A DNA stretch of 26,904 bases from Patescibacteria group bacterium (lineage in GTDB: Bacteria; Patescibacteriota; Patescibacteriia; Patescibacteriales; GWC2-42-12). Below, piece by piece: positions 8,472 to 15,820 of the stretch. The position numbers and the translations under genes were made by a program. The notes under the pieces are model-generated. The model did not search any database and had not been told where the DNA came from. It was given only the letters and a program-made list of their open reading frames with translations. Location of the stretch: positions 1 to 26,904 of the forward strand of contig JAHJXD010000091.1 in NCBI GenBank assembly GCA_018827685.1, in the 5' to 3' direction. Positions within the stretch are counted from its first letter, which is position 1. Each line of letters starts with the position of its first letter.

Positions 8472-9668
8472 ATGCAACTAAACAGTCAAAATACCAACAT
8501 GTTAACTCAAGAGCAACAAATTTTTGAACAAATTAAAAAAGCTTCTGATATTTTAATCACTTTTAAAAAAACTTGGGACGGCGACTCTGTGGCTTCAGCT
8601 TTGGCTCTTTTTTTATTTTTAAAAAAAATGGATAAAAACGTTGAGGTAGTAGCGGAAAAATTCAGCTTAGATAAGCCTTATTCTTTTTTACCATGCTATT
8701 CCGAGATAAAACACGAATTAAATAACTTACGCAAATTTATAATTTCTTTAGATATTACCAACGCCAAAGTCAACCAGATTAAATATAAGCAAGAAAAAAA
8801 TCAATTAAATTTTATTATCTCGCCGAGTGACGGTTTTTTCAGTTCAACCGACATTACCTCTGGCGCTTCAGGCTTTAAATATGATCTAATTATCACAGTT
8901 GACACGCCAGATCTCGAATCTTTGGGCCAAGTCTACGATAATGATGCTGAATTTTTTTATCAAACTCCAATTATCAATATTGACCATAATTCAACCAATG
9001 AAAGTTTTGGTCAAATTAATTTTATTGAATTAACCGCAGTCTCAACCTCGGAAATCGTCTTTTCTCTATTTGAAAGTTTAAACCACGAGCTGGTAGATGA
9101 AAATATTGCTACCTGCCTTTTAACCGGCATGATCGCTGAAACCAAAAGTTTTAAAACCAATAATGTCACCCCGCGCGCGCTTATGACCGCTTCTCAACTT
9201 ATGTCTTTGGGCGCGCGACGCGAAGAAATCGTCAATTATCTTTATCGCTCAAAAAGCATAAATGTTTTAAAGCTTTGGGGCCGGGTTTTAGCAAGATTGT
9301 CTGGCAGCCTGGATAACAAATTAGTTTGGTCCACTTTATCTTTGTCCGACTTTATTAAAACTAACTCTACGGAAAAAGATCTAACCGATGTCATAGACGA
9401 GTTAATAGTCAGCATACCACAGGCTAAAGTCATTGCTATTATTTATGAAAATAAAAGCATTGACGAAGATCCTAAAAACGAACCGATTAAAAAAATTAAT
9501 TTATTGCTTTATAGTATAAAAAACATTGACTCGCTGGGACTAATAAAAGAGTTTAATCCGACCGGAACTAAAAATTTGTCCCGCGCGATTATCAATTTAC
9601 CTATCACAGAAGCCGAACAAACTGTTATTAATTTAATTCAAGACAAACTAAATAGATTACCTTTATAA
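8472..9668 (+). CDS. DHH family phosphoesterase
   Basis: The 398-aa protein belongs to the DHH/DHHA1 superfamily, which includes nano-RNase/pAp phosphatase NrnA and c-di-AMP phosphodiesterases. Motif I is TWDGDSVAS at about 35-42 (usual form NPDGDALGS), motif II is VDTPD near 143-147, and the namesake motif is IDHN at 170-173, with His171-Asn in place of the second His. A later segment, TGMIAETKSFKTNNVTP, fits the family's metal-site motif TGIxTDTGxFxxxNT. Metal-binding Asp residues are largely kept, so hydrolysis of short oligonucleotides or a dinucleotide is likely; the exact substrate is not visible. It has its own promoter, and two tRNA genes follow. A Met at codon 10 is an alternative start. 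Confidence 0.85.
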   Translation: MQLNSQNTNMLTQEQQIFEQIKKASDILITFKKTWDGDSVASALALFLFLKKMDKNVEVVAEKFSLDKPYSFLPCYSEIKHELNNLRKFIISLDITNAKVNQIKYKQEKNQLNFIISPSDGFFSSTDITSGASGFKYDLIITVDTPDLESLGQVYDNDAEFFYQTPIINIDHNSTNESFGQINFIELTAVSTSEIVFSLFESLNHELVDENIATCLLTGMIAETKSFKTNNVTPRALMTASQLMSLGARREEIVNYLYRSKSINVLKLWGRVLARLSGSLDNKLVWSTLSLSDFIKTNSTEKDLTDVIDELIVSIPQAKVIAIIYENKSIDEDPKNEPIKKINLLLYSIKNIDSLGLIKEFNPTGTKNLSRAIINLPITEAEQTVINLIQDKLNRLPL

Positions 9669-9681
9669 GGGCATGTAAGAC

Positions 9682-9710
9682 TTGAAAAAAATCAAACTTG
9701 GTGTTAAATT
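9682..9710 (+). promoter_or_regulatory. Promoter of the tRNA pair
   Basis: TTGAAA at 9682-9687, 17-bp spacer, TAAATT at 9705-9710 preceded by TGT (extended -10 form). It lies about 40 bp before the tRNA-Ile gene, a suitable position for a tRNA precursor. Confidence 0.45.
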
Positions 9711-9748
9711 GATAAAAAGGATTAGTTCCTTTTTCTTTTAAATTAAAG

Positions 9749-9822
9749 GGGCATGTAGCTCAATTGGTTAGAGCGACGGCCTTATAAGCCGTAGGCAGAT
9801 GGTTCGAATCCATCCATGCCCA
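9749..9822 (+). tRNA. tRNA-Ile (anticodon UAU)
   Basis: A full cloverleaf can be drawn. Acceptor GGGCATG pairs with CATGCCC; D stem GCTC/GAGC; anticodon stem ACGGC/GCCGT with loop CTTATAA; T stem GATGG/CCATC with loop TTCGAAT; discriminator A at 9822. CCA is not encoded. The anticodon UAU reads AUA. Most bacteria read AUA with a lysidine-modified CAU tRNA, so this isoacceptor is notable. Confidence 0.93.
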
Positions 9823-9831
9823 CTGTCATTA

Positions 9832-9908
9832 GGGCGGCTAGCTCAGTTGGTTAGAGCGCGTCGTTGACATCGACGAGGTCACAGATTCGAGTCCTGTGCC
9901 GCCCACCA
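9832..9908 (+). tRNA. tRNA-Val (anticodon GAC)
   Basis: Cloverleaf: acceptor GGGCGGC/GCCGCCC, D stem GCTC/GAGC, anticodon stem CGTCG/CGACG with loop TTGACAT (anticodon GAC), T stem ACAGA/CCTGT with one mismatch and loop TTCGAGT, discriminator A at 9905. CCA follows in the DNA at 9906-9908, unlike the neighbouring tRNA-Ile. The serine recombinase gene on the opposite strand ends inside this tRNA, which suggests that the tRNA is the integration target. Confidence 0.95.
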
Positions 9909-11436
9909 GAATAGAACTCAAAGGTTTTTTAGAAGCCAAAAGGTGGGACGCGCGAAGCGCGTCCCACTGATTTCCCCCCATTTTTCCAAACGAATTCAGA
10001 ATTTTTGGCGCGCTGGCGCGCACTGATTTGTTTTGGAGGAGGAGGTTCGAGCCAAAGATTTCTTTGGCAACAACCTTTTTAGCAAAAAAGTTGTTATCCC
10101 GTGCGATTCCGTTTATGTTTTGCGCCTCTTTTATCCACTTCTGCATCGGTTCGAGCCAATCATTTTGCTTGTGTGAAAGAGATGTCATTTCTTCTTGGAG
10201 CGACTTCTTTTGCAAAAGTAGTTTTCCTTTTTGTAAACGATAATCTTGCTCATCAATTACTTGATCTAAATATCCATTTAGAAGTCGCTCTAATTTTTGT
10301 GAAATGACCAACAATCTCGTTTCCCTCTCTTTCACACTAGCAGTCAAAGACGGGGCGGAATTGTTAAAATCTTTTTCTGCCATTTTTAACAATTCCTCCG
10401 CCCAGTCTTTGGGCAAAGAAACTTTTTGTATTTCGGATGATAACTGGCGATCTAATTCTTCTTGACGAATACAAGGTTCGGGACATTTAGTAGTTTTAGA
10501 TTTTTTGGTGCAGTGATAATAAGTATAGTTATGCACATTTCCATTTTTCTGCTTCTTAACCTTGTATTCGCCAGTTATCATCATTCCGCATGAAGCACAG
10601 GAAATAAGACCACAATATGGTTGAGGTTCATTCTGTGGTTTACGCTCTGGTTGACCACGAAACTTTAACATTTCCTGTGCTTCATCAAAAAGTTTCTTTG
10701 AAATGATTGGCTCGTGCTTGCCCTCGTGTAATTCTTTTGCATAATTAAATAGTCCAACATAAAACGGATTGGCGAGAATGTAGGCCACTCGCGTTTTTGA
10801 AATTCTCTTTCTGGAACGCGTACTAATTCCATTCTTCGCTAAAAAGTTTGATATATCTTCCAGTCGCTCATTACCTTTGACATATCGTTCAAAAGCCAAG
10901 CGAATGACACGAGATTTTTTCTTTTCCACCACAATCGTTTTTGTTCGCGAATCGTTGATATACCCGATTGGCGCTTGGCTCGGAAATATCCCCATTCTCA
11001 CTTTTTGGCGAAGTCCTCTTTTCGTATTTTCGGAAAGAGAATCTACATAGTATTTGCTTTGCCCGAAAGCCATGTTCAACATAAATTTCCCTTGCGAAGT
11101 GCTATCGCACCAAAATGTAGGAAATTTTAGGCTCGCAAGTTTCCCTGTGTCGAGGAGATAAATCACCCGACCGCCGTCCACCGAATTGCGGGCCAAACGA
11201 TCCGGATGCCATGCGAGAATATTTCCGCCGAATTTCTCGATGTCATTCAAAAGTTTATTAAAAATAGGACGACCCGGAATTTTCGCAGATTGTTTTTCCA
11301 CAAATTCGGCGGAGATTTCAATATTCTCTCGCTTGGCATACTCCCGCAATTCGGTGAGTTGAGCGTCAATCGAAAGAACCTGCTTATCCTCGACATCAAT
11401 TGACTTGCGAGCATACAAAAAGAATTTTTGTGACAT
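9838..11436 (-). CDS. Large serine recombinase (integrase)
   Basis: Site-specific recombinase of 532 aa. The N-terminal resolvase domain carries the nucleophile Ser12 in YARKS and the conserved HPDRLARN arginine loop. A central Recombinase domain follows (GYIND..., ISKTRVAYILANPFYVGLF). Then comes a zinc ribbon (CASCGM ... YHCTKKSKTTKC) and a coiled-coil C-terminal region rich in Glu, Leu and Lys. All key residues seem intact. The last ~45 native residues are encoded by an inverted-repeat arm, and the final ~20 (GGTGLESVTSSMSTTRSNQL) are simply antisense of tRNA-Val, a common feature of CPR recombinases parked at tRNAs. The ATG at 11436 lies 6 nt after a perfect TATAAT, implying a leaderless mRNA; a further promoter in the 245-bp repeat also points at it. 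Confidence 0.93.
   Translation of the reverse strand: MSQKFFLYARKSIDVEDKQVLSIDAQLTELREYAKRENIEISAEFVEKQSAKIPGRPIFNKLLNDIEKFGGNILAWHPDRLARNSVDGGRVIYLLDTGKLASLKFPTFWCDSTSQGKFMLNMAFGQSKYYVDSLSENTKRGLRQKVRMGIFPSQAPIGYINDSRTKTIVVEKKKSRVIRLAFERYVKGNERLEDISNFLAKNGISTRSRKRISKTRVAYILANPFYVGLFNYAKELHEGKHEPIISKKLFDEAQEMLKFRGQPERKPQNEPQPYCGLISCASCGMMITGEYKVKKQKNGNVHNYTYYHCTKKSKTTKCPEPCIRQEELDRQLSSEIQKVSLPKDWAEELLKMAEKDFNNSAPSLTASVKERETRLLVISQKLERLLNGYLDQVIDEQDYRLQKGKLLLQKKSLQEEMTSLSHKQNDWLEPMQKWIKEAQNINGIARDNNFFAKKVVAKEIFGSNLLLQNKSVRASAPKILNSFGKMGGNQWDALRASHLLASKKPLSSILVGGTGLESVTSSMSTTRSNQLS
9923..10050. repeat. Left arm of ~128-bp inverted repeat around the recombinase
   Basis: This stretch is the reverse complement of 11520-11648 with one substitution and one A/T-run indel. 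It encodes the native C-terminus of the recombinase on the minus strand. It contains an internal perfect hairpin, GTGGGACGCGC-gaa-GCGCGTCCCAC, and a second GC-rich palindrome near 10006-10021. Confidence 0.95.
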
Positions 11437-11442
11437 ATGTAA

Positions 11443-11448
11443 ATTATA
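11443..11448 (-). promoter_or_regulatory. Extended -10 promoter, leaderless recombinase mRNA
   Basis: On the minus strand TGCTATAAT ends 6 nt before the recombinase ATG at 11436, so transcription would start at or next to the A of the start codon. The same TGCTATAAT is used in front of tyrS. No good -35 is seen. Confidence 0.5.
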
Positions 11449-11519
11449 GCACTTTCCGTTAGATTACAAAATTTTTTTGTATTTCGGGCAAAACATTTGA
11501 ATTTGTATCGCACGGGATT

Positions 11520-11648
11520 TCGAACCTCCTCCTCCAAAACAAATCAGTGCGCGCCAGCGCGCCAAAAATTCTGAATTCGTTTGGAAAAATGGGGGGAAAT
11601 CAGTGCGACGCGCTTCGCGCGTCCCACCTTTTGGCTTCTAAAAAACCG
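11520..11648. repeat. Right arm of ~128-bp inverted repeat around the recombinase
   Basis: Near-perfect inverted copy of 9923-10050. It reads as the C-terminal end of a serine recombinase on the plus strand, but nothing of the rest of such a gene precedes it. The inner hairpin has one mismatch here (GTGCGAC against GTCCCAC). Confidence 0.95.
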
Positions 11649-11662
11649 TTTAGTTCGTTTGT

Positions 11663-11906
11663 GGTGCGTTTATTATACCAAGTTAGAACCTATTTTCAAA
11701 ACAAATAACATCGCGCGCTCCACGCGCGTGGTGGCTTGAAACTAAATTATACGCTCGACGAAAGCCCCGCCACCGCCTCGCTTCATTCGGCAACCCCAAA
11801 AAGAAAAAAAGTTCCTTACTCTTTTGATTTTCGCGGGGGTGGATTTTTTCTAAAATGGAAAGGACATTTTTCTTTTTGGGGTTCTGCCCTCCAAGTATTC
11901 AGGCAG
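11663..11906. repeat. Left arm of ~245-bp inverted repeat bounding the cassette
   Basis: Reverse complement of 17121-17365, about 95% identical by eye, with most differences in the A-rich stretch near 11808-11826. The arm starts with TGGTGCG and a promoter motif, contains a GC-rich block (GCGCGCTCCACGCGCG), and ends in an imperfect hairpin whose stems are the CCCCAAAAAGAAAA block near 11800 and its complement TTTTCTTTTTGGGG near 11875. An open frame in the arm is repeated in both copies but I consider it non-coding. Confidence 0.95.
11673..11700 (-). promoter_or_regulatory. Outward promoter in left 245-bp repeat
   Basis: On the minus strand TTGAAA (11700-11695), 16-bp spacer, TGGTATAAT extended -10 (TATAAT at 11678-11673). 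It points left, out of the cassette and into the serine recombinase, whose start is about 230 nt away across the inverted-repeat arm 11520-11648. Confidence 0.55.
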
Positions 11907-12043
11907 TGTGGCGGGACGATAATACGGAAAGCTCATTTTTTGCTCTTGTATAAATTACTTTGTTGTGGCAGGTAAATTACAGAAGAAATCCCATTTGGGT
12001 TTCAAAAATTGTACATTCACAATTCAAAAGAAAGGGGGAAAAT

Positions 12044-13037
12044 ATGTCAGAATTAGTTCTATCTGGAATCCGCGCCACAGGTCGTTTGCACTTCGGCAAT
12101 TTTCTCGGAGCAGTCCAGAATTTTGTGAAGTTTCAACAAGCAGACAATACCTGTCTTTACTTCATCGCCGACTGGCATACACTCACGACGCTCGACAATC
12201 CTGAAGAGCTCCGTGGCAATCTGATTGAGATTGTAAAGGATTATATTGCTGCAGGATTGGATCCTGAGCAGTCGATCATCTACTCTCAATCAAGTGTGCC
12301 GGAGATTTCTGAATTGTGTTTGTACCTCAGCATGATTCAACCACTTGGAGAACTTGAGCGTGTCCCAACATTTAAGGATCTTATTCGTAAAAATCCAGAC
12401 AACGTGAATCTCGGACTCGTAACCTATCCTGTTCTCATGGCGGCTGACATTCTCGGTCCTAAAGCGACCCTCGTGCCGGTTGGTGAAGAAGGTGCCAAAT
12501 GTTGAAATGGCGCGTTCCATTGCGAACAGGTTCAACAAACGTTTTGGGGATACATTCGTCGTTCCCGAAATGATGGCTCAGATGATCAAGGTGCCTGGTC
12601 TCGACGGTGCGAAGATGGGAAAGACAGAAGCAGATAATGCTATCGACATCAATTCTCCCATTGATCAGATTCGTCAGCGCTACCTTAAAAAGGGAATCAC
12701 TGATCCCCAGCGCCTGAGAGTTACAGATTCTGGTGATCCTTATAACCGCTGTCAGTCCGTGTATCCTGTACACGAACTGGTAACAGATGGCGAAGTTGAT
12801 ACACGGGAAATCGCTCAGGCTTGTCAGTCGGCGCAGATTGGTTGTGCCGCCTGCAAACATCGATTGGTCGACAGTATCGCAAAGATACTGGAGCCTTTTC
12901 AGGAAAAGCGAGCTCAGCTTGCCGGTCAAAATGATTACGTGAAAGACGTACTTCATGAGGGTGGCAAGAAGGCTCGTGCCCGAATAAAGGCTACCGTTGA
13001 ATCAGTCCGAGAGAAAATGGGCATTGTTCTCTACTAG
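12044..13037 (+). pseudogene. trpS: Tryptophanyl-tRNA synthetase, frameshifted
   Basis: Class I synthetase charging tRNA-Trp. The ATG at 12044 follows a strong AAGGGGG ribosome binding site. The first part (to 12505) holds the HIGH equivalent HFGN at 16-19 and MAADILG; the second part, in another frame, continues PNVEMARSIANRFNKRFG, the KMSKS equivalent AKMGKTE, and runs to 13037. Joined, the product would be about 331 aa, the normal TrpRS size. The break is at about 12485-12492, where GAAGAAGGTGCC stands for the expected GE-D-Q-VP codons; a loss of two bases (or gain of one) explains it. Either the gene is recently inactivated or this is a sequence error. Codon use is more GC-rich than in the flanking housekeeping genes. 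A terminator follows, separating it from the T-box operon. Confidence 0.9.
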
Positions 13038-13054
13038 AGAAGAAGAGGTCATTC

Positions 13055-13098
13055 ACGGGCATCTGAAACTGCAAAGTTTTGGGTGCCCGTTTTTTATT
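13055..13098 (+). terminator. Rho-independent terminator after trpS
   Basis: Stem ACGGGCA/TGCCCGT is extended inward to AAACT-gcaa-AGTTT, then TTTTTATT. Strong and well placed 17 bp after the trpS stop. Confidence 0.85.
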
Positions 13099-13126
13099 GA
13101 CAATAATTATGTAGTTATGCTAACAT
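13097..13126 (+). promoter_or_regulatory. Promoter of the T-box operon
   Basis: TTGACA at 13097-13102, 18-bp spacer, TAACAT at 13121-13126; predicted start near 13133, overlapping the end of the trpS terminator. Confidence 0.6.
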
Positions 13127-13132
13127 AGATAT

Positions 13133-13420
13133 TAGTAGGCACATTATAAAATAACTAAAACTCATATCCGGTTCTCTTGAAACATCGAGAGATTGGGGCT
13201 GGATAGTTTCGCAAGATAACTTGCAAAACAGAGTGGCTTTTGCGTTAGTGAAAGCTCGGCATCCTCCGTAATCATAGGAAAATCAATGTCAGAGTATTCG
13301 CGAGAATATTCAGGAGTTGATATGAGTCCGCAATTTTAAAATTGCGGGAAAGTAAGGTGGCACCGCGGAAATCCGCCCTTACGATATGAGCATTTTGCTT
13401 GTGTCGCGAGGGCGGTTTTT
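13133..13420 (+). promoter_or_regulatory. T-box riboswitch, predicted tRNA-Trp responsive
   Basis: The T-box proper is AAGGTGGCACCGCGG at 13354-13368. The antiterminator is perfect: GTAAGG/CCTTAC, a 7-nt bulge TGGCACC (13358-13364), GCGG-aaat-CCGC. The competing terminator pairs CCGCCCT (13373-13379) with AGGGCGG (13409-13415) before TTTTT. Uncharged tRNA pairs its NCCA end with TGGN of the bulge; here N is C, so a G73 tRNA is expected, which excludes Leu, Ile, Val and Phe and allows Trp. Upstream, TATCC/GGATA and TTCTC/GAGAG form a short stem I with an internal loop ATTGGGGCT that contains TGG (13194-13196), a possible Trp specifier. Stem I is shorter than classical T-boxes. A T-box is certain in type; the Trp assignment is inference. 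Confidence 0.92.
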
Positions 13421-13449
13421 CATTTAGTCACATTAAACAAATTACAATT

Positions 13450-14514
13450 ATGAAAAAAAAGAATCTTTGCTATGTTGAGCCCAAAATAAAAGCAAATTTA
13501 TTTGAAGTTCAGCAGGTCAACGAACATGAAAAGCTTATTTTTGGGTCAGACAAAAAATCTGGTCTAAAAATTATTCTAGCCATTCACAATACGACATTAG
13601 GACCGAGTACTGGTGGAACCAGAATGGCTTTTGTGTCAGAAGAAACAGCTGTTGAAGAGGTCCTACGTCTTTCTTATGCAATGACTTTTAAGTGCGCAAT
13701 CATAGATGAGCCCTTTGGCGGGTCTAAAGCGGTAGTAATTGGAGATCCTTCTAAACCAAAATCTAAGAAATTTTTACACGCCCTGGGTGATTTTATTGAA
13801 TCTTTAGGTGGAGCTTTTCTTACGGGAGTAGATATGGGGCTCTCTCTGGAAGATGCAAAAATTATTGCCGAGAGAACAAAATACATATTCAATTCAAAGG
13901 GCTACTCCGGCACGACTACCGCCCACGGGGTGTTCAAGGGAATTAAAGAAACAGTTCTTTATGCTCTTGGTAAAGATAATTTAGCAGGCGTTAGCGTTGC
14001 TGTTCAGGGAATCGGAAATGTTGGTAGCACTCTTGTTGACTTGCTTCTTGCAGGGGGAGCAAAAGTCTTTATTGCTGATGTTGAACCAAACAAGCTTGAA
14101 AAGTATGCCAATGTTGCAACCATTGTTTCAAATGATGAAATTCACAGAATTCCATGTGATGTGTTCGCACCTTGTGCCGTAGGAGAAATAATTAACGATG
14201 CGACAATTACAGAGCTTCGTTGTAAAATCATTGCTGGTGGAGCAAACAATCAGCTTAAAGATGAAACCAAACATGCTAAAAAATTACACGAGATGGGTAT
14301 CCTACACGCCCCCGATTTTGTGATCAATGCAGGTGGCGTATGTCATGGTATGTGCGAAGTAAAAGGGGTGGATATTTCTCACGCCATACAAAAAACAGAC
14401 TTGATACCCGGCATATTGCGCACTGTGTATGATAGGTCTAAGAAAACAAACACTCCGCCACTTCATATCGCATATGAAATCGCTTATGAAAAAATCCAAT
14501 CAAAGAAAAAATAA
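13450..14514 (+). CDS. Leu/Phe/Val/Trp dehydrogenase family enzyme
   Basis: NAD-dependent amino-acid dehydrogenase, reversibly converting a 2-oxo acid plus ammonia to the amino acid. From the ATG at 13450 it has 354 aa. Features: substrate loop GPSTGGTRM at 51-59, the paired active-site lysines Lys81 (AMTFK) and Lys93 (GGSK), TGVDMG near 125-130, AHGVFKGIK, Rossmann GIGNVG at 187-192 ending in Asp210, and GGANNQL at 263-269 (GSANNQL in leucine dehydrogenase). The family includes leucine, valine, phenylalanine and the cyanobacterial tryptophan dehydrogenases, and by eye I cannot assign the substrate. The T-box in front predicts a G73 tRNA, best fitting Trp, so tryptophan formation from indole-3-pyruvate is the leading guess. 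The next gene overlaps its end, so they are translated together. Confidence 0.92.
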   Translation: MKKKNLCYVEPKIKANLFEVQQVNEHEKLIFGSDKKSGLKIILAIHNTTLGPSTGGTRMAFVSEETAVEEVLRLSYAMTFKCAIIDEPFGGSKAVVIGDPSKPKSKKFLHALGDFIESLGGAFLTGVDMGLSLEDAKIIAERTKYIFNSKGYSGTTTAHGVFKGIKETVLYALGKDNLAGVSVAVQGIGNVGSTLVDLLLAGGAKVFIADVEPNKLEKYANVATIVSNDEIHRIPCDVFAPCAVGEIINDATITELRCKIIAGGANNQLKDETKHAKKLHEMGILHAPDFVINAGGVCHGMCEVKGVDISHAIQKTDLIPGILRTVYDRSKKTNTPPLHIAYEIAYEKIQSKKK

Positions 14515-15619
14515 TTCTATTTCTAAACGGGTGAAAAATATAAATTACTCGTCAGTTAGAAAGAGTTTTGCTGCCGGATCAGGCAAGGATATTATCAACG
14601 CCACTATCGGTCGTCCGGATTTTGACGTGCCAAATGAAATTAAGGAACAGGCAAAATTGTTTATTGATGGCGGACGCAATGCCTACACGGAAACAAAAGG
14701 AATCCTGCCATTACGTCAAGCCATATCTAATCACTTGCAACAGAGGAAGATTAAGCGCACCGCTGACGAGATTATCGTTACAGCAGGTACGACGTCGTCT
14801 ATTTTTATGGTCATATTTTCTCTTATCAATCCAGATGATGAAGTAATCATTTTTGAACCCTATTTCGTCGCCTATCCCGAAATAGTCAAAATGATAAACG
14901 GGAAATGCGTCATTATAAAAACTGATAAAAATTTTCAACCAAACATTGATACTCTGCGAAAAGCCGTTACTGAGAAAACAAAACTAATCATTTTGAATAG
15001 TCCCAACAATCCGACGGGGGCTGTATACCCAGTAGAGACAATAAAGAGTATCGTGCGCATCGCAAAAAAGATGAGCACATATATTCTTTCGGACGAGATA
15101 TACCATGATTTTATATATGGCGAAACCACGCATTATTCGGCGGCAGAAATATACGACAAGACGGTAATCGTTGATGGTCTCTCAAAATCAAAAGGCATGT
15201 CCGGTTGGAGAATAGGATTTGTAGCAGGTCCTAAAAATATTATTGATGCTGTCGAAAAAGTACAGCAGTTTACTTCAGTGTGTGCGCCTGCGCCGTTTCA
15301 GTATGCCGCCATTTCGGCTTTTGCCGACACGCTTGCACCGAGCATCCTAGAGCAATACAAACAGAAAAGGGATTCGCTTGTGGAGGGAATAAAAAATGAT
15401 TATCAAGTAATAATCCCCGATGGGGCTTTTTACCTATTTTTAAAAACGCCGGTTCCTGCTGATAAGTTTGTCAAGACACTTATAAAAAAAGGACTTGCGG
15501 TGGTACCAGGCTACGCTTTTGGTAATTATAAAAATTTCATTAGAATTTCATACGCCGTGAATGACAGGGAGATTATGAAAATGATTGAGATACTTAAAAA
15601 TGTAGCTAAAGAAAAATGA
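14486..15619 (+). CDS. PLP-dependent aminotransferase, class I/II
   Basis: Fold-type I aminotransferase, 377 aa from the ATG at 14486, which overlaps the dehydrogenase by 29 nt; ATG 14474 and GTG 14530 are alternatives and none has a clear ribosome binding site. Conserved elements: NATIGRPDFDVP near 38-49, YTETKG at 67-72, NSPNNPTG at 171-178, SDEIY at 202-206 with the PLP-binding Asp203, the Schiff-base lysine Lys234 in GLSKSKGMSGWRIG, and RISYA near the C-terminus. It resembles the aspartate/aromatic aminotransferase group; substrate is not readable. With the dehydrogenase it could couple ammonia fixation to transamination of a 2-oxo acid under T-box control. Its stop codon is part of a hairpin. 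Confidence 0.9.
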   Translation: MKKSNQRKNNSISKRVKNINYSSVRKSFAAGSGKDIINATIGRPDFDVPNEIKEQAKLFIDGGRNAYTETKGILPLRQAISNHLQQRKIKRTADEIIVTAGTTSSIFMVIFSLINPDDEVIIFEPYFVAYPEIVKMINGKCVIIKTDKNFQPNIDTLRKAVTEKTKLIILNSPNNPTGAVYPVETIKSIVRIAKKMSTYILSDEIYHDFIYGETTHYSAAEIYDKTVIVDGLSKSKGMSGWRIGFVAGPKNIIDAVEKVQQFTSVCAPAPFQYAAISAFADTLAPSILEQYKQKRDSLVEGIKNDYQVIIPDGAFYLFLKTPVPADKFVKTLIKKGLAVVPGYAFGNYKNFIRISYAVNDREIMKMIEILKNVAKEK

Positions 15620-15644
15620 CGCTACACTCGAAAGCATAGCGTCA
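15617..15644 (+). terminator. Hairpin at the aminotransferase stop codon
   Basis: TGACGCTA and TAGCGTCA form an 8-bp stem around a 12-nt loop, starting with the TGA stop. No U-run follows, so it may be an RNA-stabilising or weak termination structure and not a classical terminator. Confidence 0.4.
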
Positions 15645-15664
15645 TTGAGTTTGCCCCAGCATGT

Positions 15665-15820
15665 TCAAGAGATGATTCCCTTGATTGCTTGAAGTGTTTC
15701 GTGTTGGCTCTGTGGAAGCACATTGCCGATCACGTTGTTAAGAACAGTTACAACCCCCTGAGGCCGGACACCGACTGGATCTACGATGAGTGTCATGCCC
15801 ACGGCTGGCGTGTTCTCCCC
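15665..15820 (-). pseudogene. 3' fragment of an unidentified gene cut by the IS
   Basis: On the minus strand an open frame of about 52 codons ends at 15665 with a protein-like C-terminus containing GMTLIVDPVGVRPQGVV and ending in LQAIKGIIS. Its base composition is GC-rich like trpS and unlike the AT-rich IS next door. The frame runs out at the IS boundary near 15801-15820 and no continuation is found on the far side of the IS. I do not recognise the family. Likely the remains of a gene convergent to the aminotransferase. Confidence 0.5.

Noticed and set aside
9669..9677. GGGCATGTA identical to the first 9 nt of tRNA-Ile, as a tRNA remnant or att site
   Set aside because: Nine bases are too few and the flanks do not match tRNA sequence.
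11949..11954. TATAAA as the trpS promoter
   Set aside because: No acceptable -35 at 16-18 bp and no extended -10; too weak to call.
11736..11975. Open frame in the left 245-bp repeat, with a similar one in the right copy (17037-17291, minus strand)
   Set aside because: The similarity is explained by the inverted repeat DNA itself. The frame has no ribosome binding site and includes A-runs, a hairpin and GC-rich palindromes; both copies diverge outside the repeat.
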